Positions 1 to 8,016 are shown, counted from the stretch's first letter. The stretch: DNA of 64,000 nucleotides from Variovorax sp. UMC13 (GCF_014170375.1 NZ_LZZW01000007.1:62001-126000); one strand, 5' to 3'. Notes: a model not told the origin generated them from the sequence alone. A program made the numbers and translations.

Positions 1-1
1 G

Positions 2-277
2 CAGGGCCGGGCCGTGACCTCGGCCCAGCGCGCGACCTCGCTGTCGGACTCGCGCTACCGCAACGGGCTGGTGAGCCAGCTCGACCTGCTGGACGCACGC
101 CGCAGCGAACTGCGCAACCGCCGGCAGGCGCTGCAGGTCAAGGCCGCGCAGTACCAGGCGACCGTGGGCCTGATCCGCGCCTTGGGCGGGGGATGGGGCG
201 AGGCTCAGCCCTTCGCGTCCACCGCATCGGCCACGCGCTTGAGTTCGGCCACGCCCAGCGCCAACGCGCTGGAGTAG
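2..277 (+). CDS. TolC/NodT-family outer membrane efflux protein, C-terminal fragment
   Basis: Partial gene entering from the left edge; 91 codons plus stop are visible. The coiled-coil helix with YRNGLVSQLDLLDARR, then a helix ending in LIRALGGGW, is the usual C-terminal end of TolC/NodT-type outer-membrane channels of tripartite efflux pumps. Family members normally stop within a few residues of that GGGW-like end. Here the frame runs on for about 28 Ser/Ala-rich residues, and most of this tail lies antisense to the 3' part of the next gene. The tail is therefore probably an accidental extension after loss of an earlier stop. Adaptor and pump genes would be expected outside the window. Confidence 0.8.
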   Translation, partial: QGRAVTSAQRATSLSDSRYRNGLVSQLDLLDARRSELRNRRQALQVKAAQYQATVGLIRALGGGWGEAQPFASTASATRLSSATPSANALE

Positions 278-423
278 CTGCGCTGCGGCGCCGGCGCGAC
301 CCGCCAGCGGCGGTAGTGCAGCGCGTCGGAGTGGTGGCCCTCGAAGGCTTCGAGCAGCACCCAGTGGAACTGGCCGGGTGCGCGCTCCTGGATCGTGAGC
401 GCCATGTCGCGGAGGATCGGCAT
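205..423 (-). CDS. small conserved-looking protein, function unknown
   Basis: A 72-residue protein whose composition looks genuinely coding: aromatic and charged residues are spread through it (FHWVLLEAFEGHH, LHYRRWRVAP) and the third codon position is GC-rich. The ATG at 423 gives MPILRDMALTIQERA. A longer frame extends upstream to 609 but would run into cobQ, so the short start is preferred. It converges on and overlaps the last 73 bases of the TolC-family gene. There is no signal peptide, membrane segment or known motif that I recognise. The text resembles small uncharacterised proteins annotated in Comamonadaceae; no function is proposed. Confidence 0.55.
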   Translation of the reverse strand: MPILRDMALTIQERAPGQFHWVLLEAFEGHHSDALHYRRWRVAPAPQRSYSSALALGVAELKRVADAVDAKG

Positions 424-572
424 CGATGAGAAGGCTCGAAGTCGTGATCCATCCAAAGTTACCGGGCGGTCGCGCGCGATGCGTCTCACGCTGCGCCGGA
501 TCGCTGTGACCCGAACGCCCTGTCCGCTGTAGGCGGCGGCGCCTCGGCGGCGTCCTCCGCGACAATGCGGGC

Positions 573-2126
573 ATGAATCAACGGGATACGGGCGGGAACG
601 CGCGCGCAAAGTGCGTGATGGTGCTCGGCACCACCAGCGGCGCAGGCAAGAGCTGGGTCACCACGGCGCTGTGCCGCTGGTATGCGCGCCAGGGCCTCAA
701 GGTGGCGCCTTTCAAGGCCCAGAACATGAGCAACAACGCCCGGGTCGTGGCCCCCACGCTTGTCGCTGCGCGTACTGCGCTGCCCCCCGAGGGGGCTGAT
801 TTTCCTTGGGGCGGCCCAGCGGAAAATCGGGGCGGCGAGATCGGCAGCGCCCAGTACTTCCAGGCCCTGGCCGCGAACGCGATGCCCGAGGTCCGCATGA
901 ATCCCTTGCTGCTCAAGCCCGAGCGCGACACCCACAGCCAGGTGGTGCTGCTGGGGCAGGTGAGCGCCGAACTCACCGGCCTGCCGTGGCGCGGCCGCAG
1001 CGAACGGGTCTGGCCGCAGATCGCGCAATCGCTCGATGCCTTGCGGGCCGAGAACGACGTGGTGGTGATCGAGGGCGCGGGCTCGCCGGCCGAGATCAAC
1101 CTCATGGGCAGCGACATCGTGAACCTGCGCGTGGCCCGCCATGCCCAGGCGCGCTGCCTGCTCGTGACCGACATCGACCGCGGCGGCGCCTTTGCCCACC
1201 TCTACGGCACCTGGGCCCTGATGCCCGAGGCCGACCGGGCCCTGCTCGCGGGCTTCGTGCTCAACCGCTTCCGAGGCGACGCCAGCTTGCTGTCCCCGGC
1301 CCCCGAGACGCTGCAGCAGCTGACCGGCGTGCCCACGGTCGCCACCTTGCCGATGTGGTGGCAGCACGGCCTGCCCGAGGAAGACGGCGTGTTCGACGAC
1401 CGCAGTACCGCGAGCGGCGAGGTGACCTGCACCGTCGCGGTCATCGCCTATCCGCGGCTGAGCAACCTCGACGAATTCCAGCCGCTCAAGAACGTGCCCG
1501 GCGTGCGCCTGCGCTGGGTGCGCAGTCCGTCGCAACTGGCCGATGTCGACTGGATCGTGCTGCCGGGCTCCAAGCACACCAGCGGCGACCTGGCCTGGCT
1601 GCGTGCGCAGGGGCTGGACCGCGCCGTGGCCGCGCATGCCGCGCGCGGCGGCCGCGTGCTGGGCGTCTGCGGCGGCCTGCAGATGCTGGGCGAGGCGCTG
1701 ATCGACCCGCACGGCATCGACGGCAACGCGCCGGGCCTGGGGCTGCTGCCGCTGGTCACGGTGTTCGCGCCCGACAAGACGGTGCGCCAGCGCGAAGCTC
1801 GCTTCGCACCGCTGACCGGTGCCTGGTCGGCGCTCTCGGGCGTAGCCGTGCGCGGCTACGAGATCCACCACGGCCAGACCGAGGCCCATCCCGCGATGGC
1901 CGCGGCCGGCGAGCATGCGCATGCCGCCATGCCCGACGGCCTCGCCTGGCAGAACGAGGCCGGCAACGTGCTGGGCCTGTACCTGCACGGGCTGTTCGAG
2001 GACCCGGCGGCGCTGCAGGCGCTGTTCGGCGCCACCGTCCCCACGCTCGACGCCGTGTTCGACGGCCTCGCCGATTTCATCGACGCGCATTTCGCGCCCG
2101 GTGTGCTGTCTTCCCTGATCGATTGA
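573..2126 (+). CDS. cobQ: cobyric acid synthase CobQ, with in-frame repeat-derived insertion
   Basis: Glutamine-dependent amidotransferase that amidates side chains b, d, e and g of adenosylcobyrinic a,c-diamide in cobalamin synthesis. The N-terminal BioD-like synthetase domain has P-loop GTTSGAGKS at residues 19-27 and PFKAQNMSNNARVV at 46-59. The C-terminal class I glutaminase domain has Cys366 in GVCGGLQMLG and His472 in LYLHG. At 517 residues it is longer than the usual ~485. The excess is explained by about 27 residues (60-86) splitting NNARVV from GGEIGSAQ, two blocks that are nearly adjacent in the family. The inserted DNA looks like a REP element (see 750-830). Both active-site blocks are intact, so the protein may still work, but the insertion sits in a conserved substrate/nucleotide region. 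First gene of cobQ-T-S-C; ATG at 573 lies close behind a TACAAT-like ACAAT. Confidence 0.93.
   Translation: MNQRDTGGNARAKCVMVLGTTSGAGKSWVTTALCRWYARQGLKVAPFKAQNMSNNARVVAPTLVAARTALPPEGADFPWGGPAENRGGEIGSAQYFQALAANAMPEVRMNPLLLKPERDTHSQVVLLGQVSAELTGLPWRGRSERVWPQIAQSLDALRAENDVVVIEGAGSPAEINLMGSDIVNLRVARHAQARCLLVTDIDRGGAFAHLYGTWALMPEADRALLAGFVLNRFRGDASLLSPAPETLQQLTGVPTVATLPMWWQHGLPEEDGVFDDRSTASGEVTCTVAVIAYPRLSNLDEFQPLKNVPGVRLRWVRSPSQLADVDWIVLPGSKHTSGDLAWLRAQGLDRAVAAHAARGGRVLGVCGGLQMLGEALIDPHGIDGNAPGLGLLPLVTVFAPDKTVRQREARFAPLTGAWSALSGVAVRGYEIHHGQTEAHPAMAAAGEHAHAAMPDGLAWQNEAGNVLGLYLHGLFEDPAALQALFGATVPTLDAVFDGLADFIDAHFAPGVLSSLID
750..830 (+). repeat. REP-like palindromic element inside cobQ
   Basis: An 81-bp stretch in frame with cobQ that contains two perfect hairpins. 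One is GCCCCC-CGA-GGGGGC at 782-796. The other has arms GATTTTCC (798-805) and GGAAAATC (821-828) around a GC-rich loop. The start (CCCCCACGC) and the CCCCCCGAGGGGGC core resemble intergenic GC-rich palindromes that I recall as common in Variovorax and relatives. The second element at 11215-11280 shares the poly-C/poly-G hairpin style. The length is a multiple of three and contains no stop, so the host frame survives. I see no clear target-site duplication. Confidence 0.7.
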
Positions 2127-2130
2127 GCCC

Positions 2131-3162
2131 ATGACGACCCTTCCCGAGATTCCCGACCTGCACGACGCGTCGCTGGCCGCGCGCCTGCAGCACCTGATCG
2201 ACAACAAGACCAAGCCGCTGGGCGCGCTGGGCAAGCTCGAGGCGCTGGCGCTGCGCATCGGCGCCATCCTGGGCCGCGAGGCGCCGGTGCTGGCGCAGCC
2301 GCAGATGCTGGTCTGCGCGGCTGACCACGGCCTCGCGGCGCGTGGCGTGTCGGCCTATCCCAGCGACGTGACCTGGCAGATGGTCGAGAACTTCCTGGCC
2401 GGCGGCGCGGCCGTGAGCGTGCTCGCGCGCCAGCATGGCCTGGCGCTGACGGTGGTCGACTGCGGCGTGCGCCGCGACTTCGCGCCGCGTGACGGACTGC
2501 TGCTGCGCAAGATCGCGCCCGGCACGGCCGACGCGTCGGCGGGCCCGGCCATGAGCGCCGCGCAGTGCGCGGAGGCCATCGCCAACGGTCGGGCCATCGT
2601 GCGCGAGATGCCGGGCAACGCGCTGCTGCTGGGCGAGATGGGCATCGGCAACAGCTCGACCGCGGCCCTGCTGCTGGCGCGCCTGGTCGGCCACGACATC
2701 GAGGCCTGCACCGGCGCCGGCACCGGCCTCGATGCCCAGGGCCGCGCGCGCAAGGCCCAGGTGCTGCGCGAGGTGCTGGCGCTGCATGCCGGGGCCACCG
2801 CGCCGCTGGACGCGCTGGCCGCCTTCGGCGGCTTCGAGCTCGCGACCCTGGTCGGCGCGGTGCTGCAGGCGGCCGAGGAGCGCCGCGTGATCGTGCTCGA
2901 CGGCTTCATCGCCAGCGCCGCGGTGCTGGTGGCGCAGGCGCTGCGGCCGCACGTGGTGCAGCGCTGCGTGGCGGCGCATGTGTCGGCCGAGCCGGGCCAT
3001 GCCTTGCTGCTCGCGCACCTCGGGCTCGATCCGCTGCTGCATCTGGACCTGCGGTTGGGCGAAGGCTCGGGCGCGGCGCTGGCCTGGCCGCTGCTGGAAT
3101 CCGCCTGCCTTGTGCTGCGCGAGATGGCGAGCTTCGAAGCTGCCGGCGTCTCAAGGCAATGA
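2131..3162 (+). CDS. cobT: nicotinate-nucleotide--dimethylbenzimidazole phosphoribosyltransferase CobT
   Basis: Transfers phosphoribose from nicotinate mononucleotide to 5,6-dimethylbenzimidazole, giving alpha-ribazole phosphate, the lower-ligand nucleotide of cobalamin. The 343 residues match the family length. Recognisable blocks are NKTKPLGALGKLE near the N-terminus, AADHGLAARGVSAYP, LLGEMGIGNSSTAALL in the middle and the C-terminal LRLGEGSGAALAWPLL, whose Glu corresponds to the catalytic base known from Salmonella CobT. The start is four bases after the cobQ stop and cobS follows after one base, so the genes form a tight operon. Confidence 0.95.
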   Translation: MTTLPEIPDLHDASLAARLQHLIDNKTKPLGALGKLEALALRIGAILGREAPVLAQPQMLVCAADHGLAARGVSAYPSDVTWQMVENFLAGGAAVSVLARQHGLALTVVDCGVRRDFAPRDGLLLRKIAPGTADASAGPAMSAAQCAEAIANGRAIVREMPGNALLLGEMGIGNSSTAALLLARLVGHDIEACTGAGTGLDAQGRARKAQVLREVLALHAGATAPLDALAAFGGFELATLVGAVLQAAEERRVIVLDGFIASAAVLVAQALRPHVVQRCVAAHVSAEPGHALLLAHLGLDPLLHLDLRLGEGSGAALAWPLLESACLVLREMASFEAAGVSRQ

Positions 3163-3163
3163 A

Positions 3164-3940
3164 GTGAACGGCGTCCGCCACTTCCTGCTGGCCCTGCAGT
3201 TCTTCACCCGCATCCCGGTCACCGGCCGGCTCGCGCAGTGGGTGGGCTACAGCCCGGCGATGCTGCGCGCCAGCGCGGCGCATTTCCCGGCGGTCGGCTG
3301 GGTGGTGGGGCTGATCGGCGCCCTGGCGCTGGCCGGCGGGCTCGCGCTGTGGCCGCCGATGGTGGCCGCGGTGCTGTGCACCGTCGTCACGGTGCTGGTG
3401 ACCGGCGCCTTCCACGAAGACGGCCTGGCCGACGTGGTCGATGGCCTGGGCGGCTCGGCCTCGCGCGAGCGGGCGCTGGAGATCATGAAGGACTCGCGCA
3501 TCGGTGCCTTCGGCGCGATCGCGCTGGTGCTCGCGCTGGGCCTGAAGTTCGCGCTGCTCGCCACGCTGGCGGGGCAGGGCGCGCTCACGGCCTGCGCCGT
3601 GGTGCTGGCTGCGCATGTGCTGTCGCGACTCGCGCCCCTGGCCGTGATGCGCGCGGCGCCCTACGTGGGCGGCGAGGGCGGCAAGGCCAAGCCGCTGGCC
3701 GATGCGGTGAGCGGGGCGTCGGTGGGCATCGCGGTGCTGTGGTCGCTGCCGGCCGCGGCCTTGTTGTGCGTGGTGGGCGGGCTCAACGGCGCGGCAGCCC
3801 TGGTCGCGGCCGCGCTGGTCGCGCTGTTCATGGTCCGGCTGCTGCGCCGCCGCCTGGGCGGCTTCACCGGCGACGGCCTGGGCGCGACCCAGCAGCTCGG
3901 CGAACTCGCGATCTACCTCGCGCTGGCGGCACGGCTGTGA
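3164..3940 (+). CDS. cobS: adenosylcobinamide-GDP ribazoletransferase (cobalamin synthase) CobS
   Basis: Inner-membrane enzyme joining adenosylcobinamide-GDP to alpha-ribazole (phosphate) in the last assembly step. A GTG start one base after the cobT stop gives 258 residues, normal for CobS; the frame stays open further upstream inside cobT but that part is not CobS-like. Motifs are LQFFTRIPV at the N-terminus, FPAVGWVVG, the acidic HEDGLADVVDGLGG block and IMKDSRIGAFG, all typical of the metal-dependent active site, followed by several Ala/Leu-rich membrane segments and GGFTGDGLGATQQLGE near the end. Its TGA overlaps the cobC start. Confidence 0.93.
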   Translation: MNGVRHFLLALQFFTRIPVTGRLAQWVGYSPAMLRASAAHFPAVGWVVGLIGALALAGGLALWPPMVAAVLCTVVTVLVTGAFHEDGLADVVDGLGGSASRERALEIMKDSRIGAFGAIALVLALGLKFALLATLAGQGALTACAVVLAAHVLSRLAPLAVMRAAPYVGGEGGKAKPLADAVSGASVGIAVLWSLPAAALLCVVGGLNGAAALVAAALVALFMVRLLRRRLGGFTGDGLGATQQLGELAIYLALAARL

Positions 3941-4551
3941 AGCTCTGGCTGCTGCGCCATGCGCCGGTGGTGGCCGAACCCGGCCTTTGCTACGGCGCGA
4001 CCGATCTGGCGGCGCATGCCGACCTGACCCAGGCAGCCGCGCAAGCCGTTGCCGCGCACTTGCCGGATGGCCTGGCGCTGCAGTGTTCGCCCCTGCAGCG
4101 CTGCCGCGCGCTGGCCTCGGCGATCGAGGCGCTGCGCCCGGCACAGGGCCGCTTCGAGACCGACCTGCGCCTGGCCGAGATGAGTTTCGGCGCCTGGGAG
4201 GCGCGGCCCTGGAGCGCCATTGCGCGCGCCGACATCGATGCCTGGATGCACGATTTCGCCGACGCGCGCGCGGGGGGCAGCGGCGAGAGCACGCGCCAGT
4301 TCATGCAGCGCGTGGGCGCGGCCTGGGACGACTGGCGGCGCTCGAAACGCGATGCGCTGTGGGTCACGCACGCGGGCGTGATCCGCGCGGTGTGGCTGTT
4401 GCAGCAAGGCGTGCGCGTGGCCGAGCGGGCGGCGGACTGGCCGACGCGGGAGATCGTGTTGGGCAGCTGGCAGTGCATCGAGGTGCCCGACGCAGCGCCG
4501 GAGGCTGACGATGCAGGCCCACAAGGGCAGGGGCCATTGCGCCTTCGATAG
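3937..4551 (+). CDS. cobC: histidine phosphatase family protein, probable alpha-ribazole phosphatase
   Basis: The 204-residue protein begins VKLWLLRHAPV, with the phosphohistidine Arg-His pair at residues 7-8, and carries the second catalytic His in WVTHAGVIRAVW near residue 148. This marks the phosphoglycerate-mutase-like histidine phosphatases. Position directly after cobS points to dephosphorylation of alpha-ribazole phosphate. The GTG start overlaps the cobS stop (GTGA), so translation is probably coupled. The C-terminal ~20 residues (Pro, Gln, Gly rich) look unstructured. Alternative: a general phosphatase recruited to the operon. Confidence 0.85.
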   Translation: MKLWLLRHAPVVAEPGLCYGATDLAAHADLTQAAAQAVAAHLPDGLALQCSPLQRCRALASAIEALRPAQGRFETDLRLAEMSFGAWEARPWSAIARADIDAWMHDFADARAGGSGESTRQFMQRVGAAWDDWRRSKRDALWVTHAGVIRAVWLLQQGVRVAERAADWPTREIVLGSWQCIEVPDAAPEADDAGPQGQGPLRLR

Positions 4552-4562
4552 ACTCCGCCGCC

Positions 4563-4919
4563 ATGCGCCGTGCCGTGCTCCTGTTCGTGATGTGTGTCCT
4601 CTCGCTCCAGTCCCTCTGGGTGGCGGCGGGCACGGTCTGCGCGCACGAACGCGGGAGCGACGTGCGGCACCTCGGCCACCATGAACACCGCCACACCGCG
4701 GCGGACCAGGCCGACCCGGCCGCATCGGATGCCGACGCCGCACAGGCCGGCTACCACCCCGACTGCGCCACCTGCCACGGCACGCCCGCGGCCCTGAGCA
4801 TCGGCAGCTGGCGCTCCGCCACGCTGGCGGGCGAAGCGGTCCGCATCGGCGAACAGCCCTACGTGCCGGACCGCGTGCCGGATCACCCCCTGCGCCCACC
4901 CACTTCCCACCTCGCCTGA
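4563..4919 (+). CDS. periplasmic His-rich CzcI-like metal resistance protein
   Basis: A 118-residue secreted protein: hydrophobic signal segment (LLFVMCVLSLQSLWVAAG) then a His/Asp-rich region (HLGHHEHRHT) and a PDCATCHGTP motif with paired cysteines and a histidine able to bind metal. This layout matches the small CzcI-type proteins that open czc-like operons; their exact role, regulatory or metal sensing in the periplasm, is not settled. It begins 11 bases after cobC, so read-through from the cobalamin operon is likely; a weak TAGACT -10-like hexamer (4549-4554) also precedes it. The outer-membrane channel gene starts 110 bases downstream. Confidence 0.72.
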   Translation: MRRAVLLFVMCVLSLQSLWVAAGTVCAHERGSDVRHLGHHEHRHTAADQADPAASDADAAQAGYHPDCATCHGTPAALSIGSWRSATLAGEAVRIGEQPYVPDRVPDHPLRPPTSHLA

Positions 4920-5029
4920 GTTCGCGGCGAGGCGGATAGCCATCCATCGCGTGCTGCCCAGGCAGCGCGCGGCACCTCGTCGCTTGGTTTCGATTCGCGG
5001 GCGCCTGCCCGCAGCCAACGAGGTTGATC

Positions 5030-6289
5030 ATGAATTCCACGCCCTGGACCGTCCGCGGTGCGAGGCGCCGCTGGCCGGCCCTTGCCCTTTCCTTTGTCTT
5101 TTCCCTGCCGGCGCTGGCCGCCACGACCGAGCCGCCGCCGCTCAGCCTGCGCCAGGCGGTCGATGCCGCGCTGGCCCGCCTGCCCGAGACCGTCGCCGCG
5201 CCCGAGCGGCGGCAGGCCGCGCAGGCGCAATTGCGCGCGGCCGGCCACTGGACGCCCGAGCCGGCGTCGCTCGAGCTTTCCTACAAGTCCGATCGCGCGC
5301 AGTCGAACCGCGGTGAACGCGAACTCGTGGCCGGCATCGCCGCGCCGCTGTGGCTGCCGGGCGAACGCGAGCGCACGCGGGCCCTGGCCGAGTCCGAGCA
5401 GCGCGCGCTCGACAGCCGGCTCGACGCCGCGCAATGGCGCGCGGTCGCCGCGGTGCGCGAGGCCTGGTGGGCCGTGCAGGCGGCCGACCAGGCGCTGCGC
5501 GTGGTGCAGGCGCGCGCCACCCAGGCCGCCCAGCTGGCAGAGGACGTGGCGAAGCGCGTGCGGGCCGGTGATCTGGCCCGGGCCGACCAGCACCAGGCCG
5601 ACGGCCTGCGCGCCACCGCCGAAGCCGAGATGGCGCAGGCGCAGGCGGCGCGCACACGGGCCGCGCAGGCGCTGCGCGCGCTGACCGGCGCCGCCGTGCC
5701 CCCGCTCTCGGCGGCACCCGAGCCCCTGCCGCAGCGCGACACCGAAGCGGCGCTGGCCGCGCATCCGCTGCTGCGCGAACTCGCGGCCAAGGCCGAGGTC
5801 GCGCGGCGCACGCGCGAGCTGGCGGGCGTGCAGACGCGCGCCAACCCCGAGCTCACGCTCGCCACCGCGCGCGAACGCGGCGGCACCGGCGAGGCCTATG
5901 GCCAGTCGCTGACCGTGGGCCTGCGCATTCCTTTCGGCTCCTCCGACCGGAACGCGGCGCGGCTCGGTGCCGCATCGGCCGAGCAGACCGAGGCCGAGAT
6001 CCAGCTCGCGCTGGAGCGCGAACGCGTGGCGGACGAGATCGCGTCGGCGCAGCAGCAGGTGGCGTCGGCGCGGCGCGCGCGCGATGCGGCCGAGCGGCGC
6101 GCCGTGCTGTCGCGCGAGACGCTGGGCTTCTACGAGAAGTCCTTCCGGCTGGGCGAGACCGACCTGCCCAACCGGCTGCGCGTGGCGCTCGAGGTCTTCG
6201 AGGCCGAGCAGCAGAGCGCCGCAGCCGAAGTCGCGCTGGCCCTGGCCGTCTCGCAATGGCGCCAGGCCCTGGGCCTGCTGCCCGAATGA
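5030..6289 (+). CDS. czcC: CzcC-like outer membrane channel of heavy-metal RND efflux
   Basis: TolC-fold outer-membrane factor, 419 residues, which carries metal ions exported by the CzcA-type pump out of the cell. A signal peptide ends near residue 30 (SFVFSLPALA). The mature part is two repeats of long Ala/Arg/Glu-rich helices with the family's LSLRQAVDAAL opening and the ELVAGIAAPLWLPGERER and LTVGLRIPFGSSDRN beta segments. The ATG at 5030 is chosen; a TTG six bases earlier would add only two residues. The next gene follows after 47 bases, in one operon with the adaptor and pump. Confidence 0.87.
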   Translation: MNSTPWTVRGARRRWPALALSFVFSLPALAATTEPPPLSLRQAVDAALARLPETVAAPERRQAAQAQLRAAGHWTPEPASLELSYKSDRAQSNRGERELVAGIAAPLWLPGERERTRALAESEQRALDSRLDAAQWRAVAAVREAWWAVQAADQALRVVQARATQAAQLAEDVAKRVRAGDLARADQHQADGLRATAEAEMAQAQAARTRAAQALRALTGAAVPPLSAAPEPLPQRDTEAALAAHPLLRELAAKAEVARRTRELAGVQTRANPELTLATARERGGTGEAYGQSLTVGLRIPFGSSDRNAARLGAASAEQTEAEIQLALERERVADEIASAQQQVASARRARDAAERRAVLSRETLGFYEKSFRLGETDLPNRLRVALEVFEAEQQSAAAEVALALAVSQWRQALGLLPE

Positions 6290-6336
6290 CCCGCCTTTCC
6301 TTCCCTTTCTTTCCCATGCATCTGCTGGACATCCTC

Positions 6337-6894
6337 ATGAATCGCTTTTTCCTGCGCCGGGGCCTGCGCCTCGCGCTCGCTTTCCTGTTCTCCCTGCCCG
6401 CGTTGAGCCTGGCCCATGAAGGCCACGACCACGACGAAGCGCCCGCGCCGGCCACGGCCGCCGCCGACGCCACGCCCGGCCGCTTCACCGCCACCTCGGC
6501 CGGCTTCGAGCTGGTCGGCGTGCTCAGCGGCAAGCTGCTCACGCTCTACCTCGACCATGCGGTCGACAACCGGCCGGTCGAAGGCGCGACGCTGGAAGTC
6601 GCGGTCGGCGGTCGCATGCTGCCGGCCAGCGCGCATGGCGCAGGCGAATTCGAAGTCACGCTCGATGCGACGCCGGACCACGGGCCGGTGCCCGTGCGCG
6701 TGAAGGTCGTGACGTCTGCCGCGTCGGCGCAGCTCGACGGCACCTTGGAAGCCGAAGCGCACGCGCACGCCGAGGCGACGCATGGCGAGCGCAGCACGAA
6801 GACGCTGCTCTTGTGGGGCGCCGGTGGCGCCGCCGTGCTCGCGCTGCTCGCCTTCGGCACGCGCCGCGCCCTGCGTTCGGGAGCTGCCGCATGA
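6337..6894 (+). CDS. His-rich periplasmic, C-terminally anchored protein of metal efflux operon
   Basis: A 185-residue protein with a signal peptide (LALAFLFSLPALSLA) directly followed by HEGHDHDE, a probable metal-binding tip. An Ig-like periplasmic domain of about 90 residues follows, then a second His-rich stretch (EAHAHAEATH) and one C-terminal membrane helix (LLLWGAGGAAVLALLAF) with a basic end. Genes of this type occur between channel and adaptor in some czc/cus-like operons. I infer a metal-handling accessory role, such as presenting ions to the adaptor; this is not demonstrated by the sequence. ATG at 6337 is preferred over the in-frame ATG at 6316. Its stop overlaps the adaptor start (ATGA). 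Confidence 0.6.
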   Translation: MNRFFLRRGLRLALAFLFSLPALSLAHEGHDHDEAPAPATAAADATPGRFTATSAGFELVGVLSGKLLTLYLDHAVDNRPVEGATLEVAVGGRMLPASAHGAGEFEVTLDATPDHGPVPVRVKVVTSAASAQLDGTLEAEAHAHAEATHGERSTKTLLLWGAGGAAVLALLAFGTRRALRSGAAA

Positions 6895-8006
6895 ACGCGC
6901 GTCGTCCCATCCTCTCTGCCAGCCTGCTGGCCTTCTCGCTGCTCGCCGCCGCACCGGCCCATGCCGACGCCGGCCACGACCATGGCGAGGCACCCGCCGC
7001 CGCCAACCCGAACGGGCCGCAACGCAAGCCCGACGGCAGCGTGTTCCTGCCCAAGCCCTCACAGCGGCAGATCGGCCTGCGCACGCTCGCGCTGGCCGAG
7101 GGCGAATTGCCGCGCACCGTCGAGCTCAACGGCTCGGTGGCGATGGACCCCAACGCGGGCGGCCGCGTGCAGGCGCTGCGCGCGGGCCGGATCGAAGCCG
7201 GGCCGCGCGGGCTGCCCGCACCCGGCCAGGCGGTGAAGAAGGGCGAGGTGCTGGCCATCGTCGTGCCGTCGAGCGATGCGCTGGAGCGCTCGAACCAGCT
7301 GTCGCAGGTGGCCGAGCTGCGCGCCAGCCGCGCGCTGGCCCACAAGCGCCTGGCGCGCTTGCGCGAGCTGGCCGACACGGTGCCGCGCAAGGACATCGAG
7401 GCGGTCGAGAGCGAGGTCGCCTCGCTGGATGCGCGCGTCGCCGCGCTCGGTGCCGGCCTCGACACGCGCGATGCGCTGGTCGCGCCGGTCACCGGCGTGG
7501 TGGCCTCGGTGAACGCGGTGCTGGGCCAGGTGGTCGATGCACGCGAACTGGTGTTCGAGATCGTCGATCCGCTGCGGCTGCGCGTCGAGGCGCTGGCCTT
7601 CGACGGCGCGCTGCCCGCGCGGATCGAGAGCGCCTTCGTGGCGCAGGGCAAGGAACGGCTGCCGCTGCGCTTCGTCGGTGCCTCGCGCGCGCTGCGCGAC
7701 CAGGCGCTGCCGCTGAGCTTCGCGGCCCAGGGCGCGGCTTTCTCCGCCTTGTCCATCGGCCAGCCGGTCAAGGTCGTGGTGCAGACGCGCGAGCGGGTAC
7801 ACGGCGCGGCTGTGCCGGCCGCATCGCTGATGAAGAACGCGGCCAACGAGACCATCGTCTGGGTCAAGACCGCGCCCGAGCGATTCGTGCCGCGCGTGGT
7901 GCTGCACGAGGCGCTCGACGGCGCCAGCGTGGCCGTGACCTCGGGCCTGCATGCGGGCGAGCATGTGGTCACGCAGGGTGCGACCCTGCTCAACCAGATC
8001 CGCTGA
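6891..8006 (+). CDS. czcB: CzcB-like periplasmic adaptor of heavy-metal RND efflux
   Basis: Membrane-fusion protein linking the pump to the outer-membrane channel; 371 residues. Signal peptide (LLAFSLLAAAPAHA), then a short His-rich N-terminus (DAGHDHGEAP) as in metal-type adaptors. Next come a beta-barrel strand region, the split lipoyl domain (VQALRAGRIEAGPRGLPAPGQAV and LVAPVTGVVASVNAVLGQVV) around a coiled-coil hairpin (about residues 130-190), and a membrane-proximal domain to LLNQIR. It starts in a 4-base ATGA overlap with the preceding gene and is followed after 10 bases by the pump gene, so subunit stoichiometry is likely set by coupled translation. Confidence 0.88.
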   Translation: MNARRPILSASLLAFSLLAAAPAHADAGHDHGEAPAAANPNGPQRKPDGSVFLPKPSQRQIGLRTLALAEGELPRTVELNGSVAMDPNAGGRVQALRAGRIEAGPRGLPAPGQAVKKGEVLAIVVPSSDALERSNQLSQVAELRASRALAHKRLARLRELADTVPRKDIEAVESEVASLDARVAALGAGLDTRDALVAPVTGVVASVNAVLGQVVDARELVFEIVDPLRLRVEALAFDGALPARIESAFVAQGKERLPLRFVGASRALRDQALPLSFAAQGAAFSALSIGQPVKVVVQTRERVHGAAVPAASLMKNAANETIVWVKTAPERFVPRVVLHEALDGASVAVTSGLHAGEHVVTQGATLLNQIR

Positions 8007-8016
8007 GAGGCCACCG

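Noticed and set aside
424..572. Cobalamin riboswitch upstream of cobQ
   Set aside because: No B12-box-like conserved core and too little structured sequence; only a short promoter-like ACAAT just before the start.
486..2267. Long minus-strand frame across cobQ
   Set aside because: Antisense to a gene with intact P-loop and glutaminase motifs; its composition is low-complexity Gly/Arg/His typical of shadow frames.
2978..3163. cobS starting at 2978
   Set aside because: The first 62 codons are a shadow of cobT; GTG 3164 gives a normal-length CobS directly behind the cobT stop.
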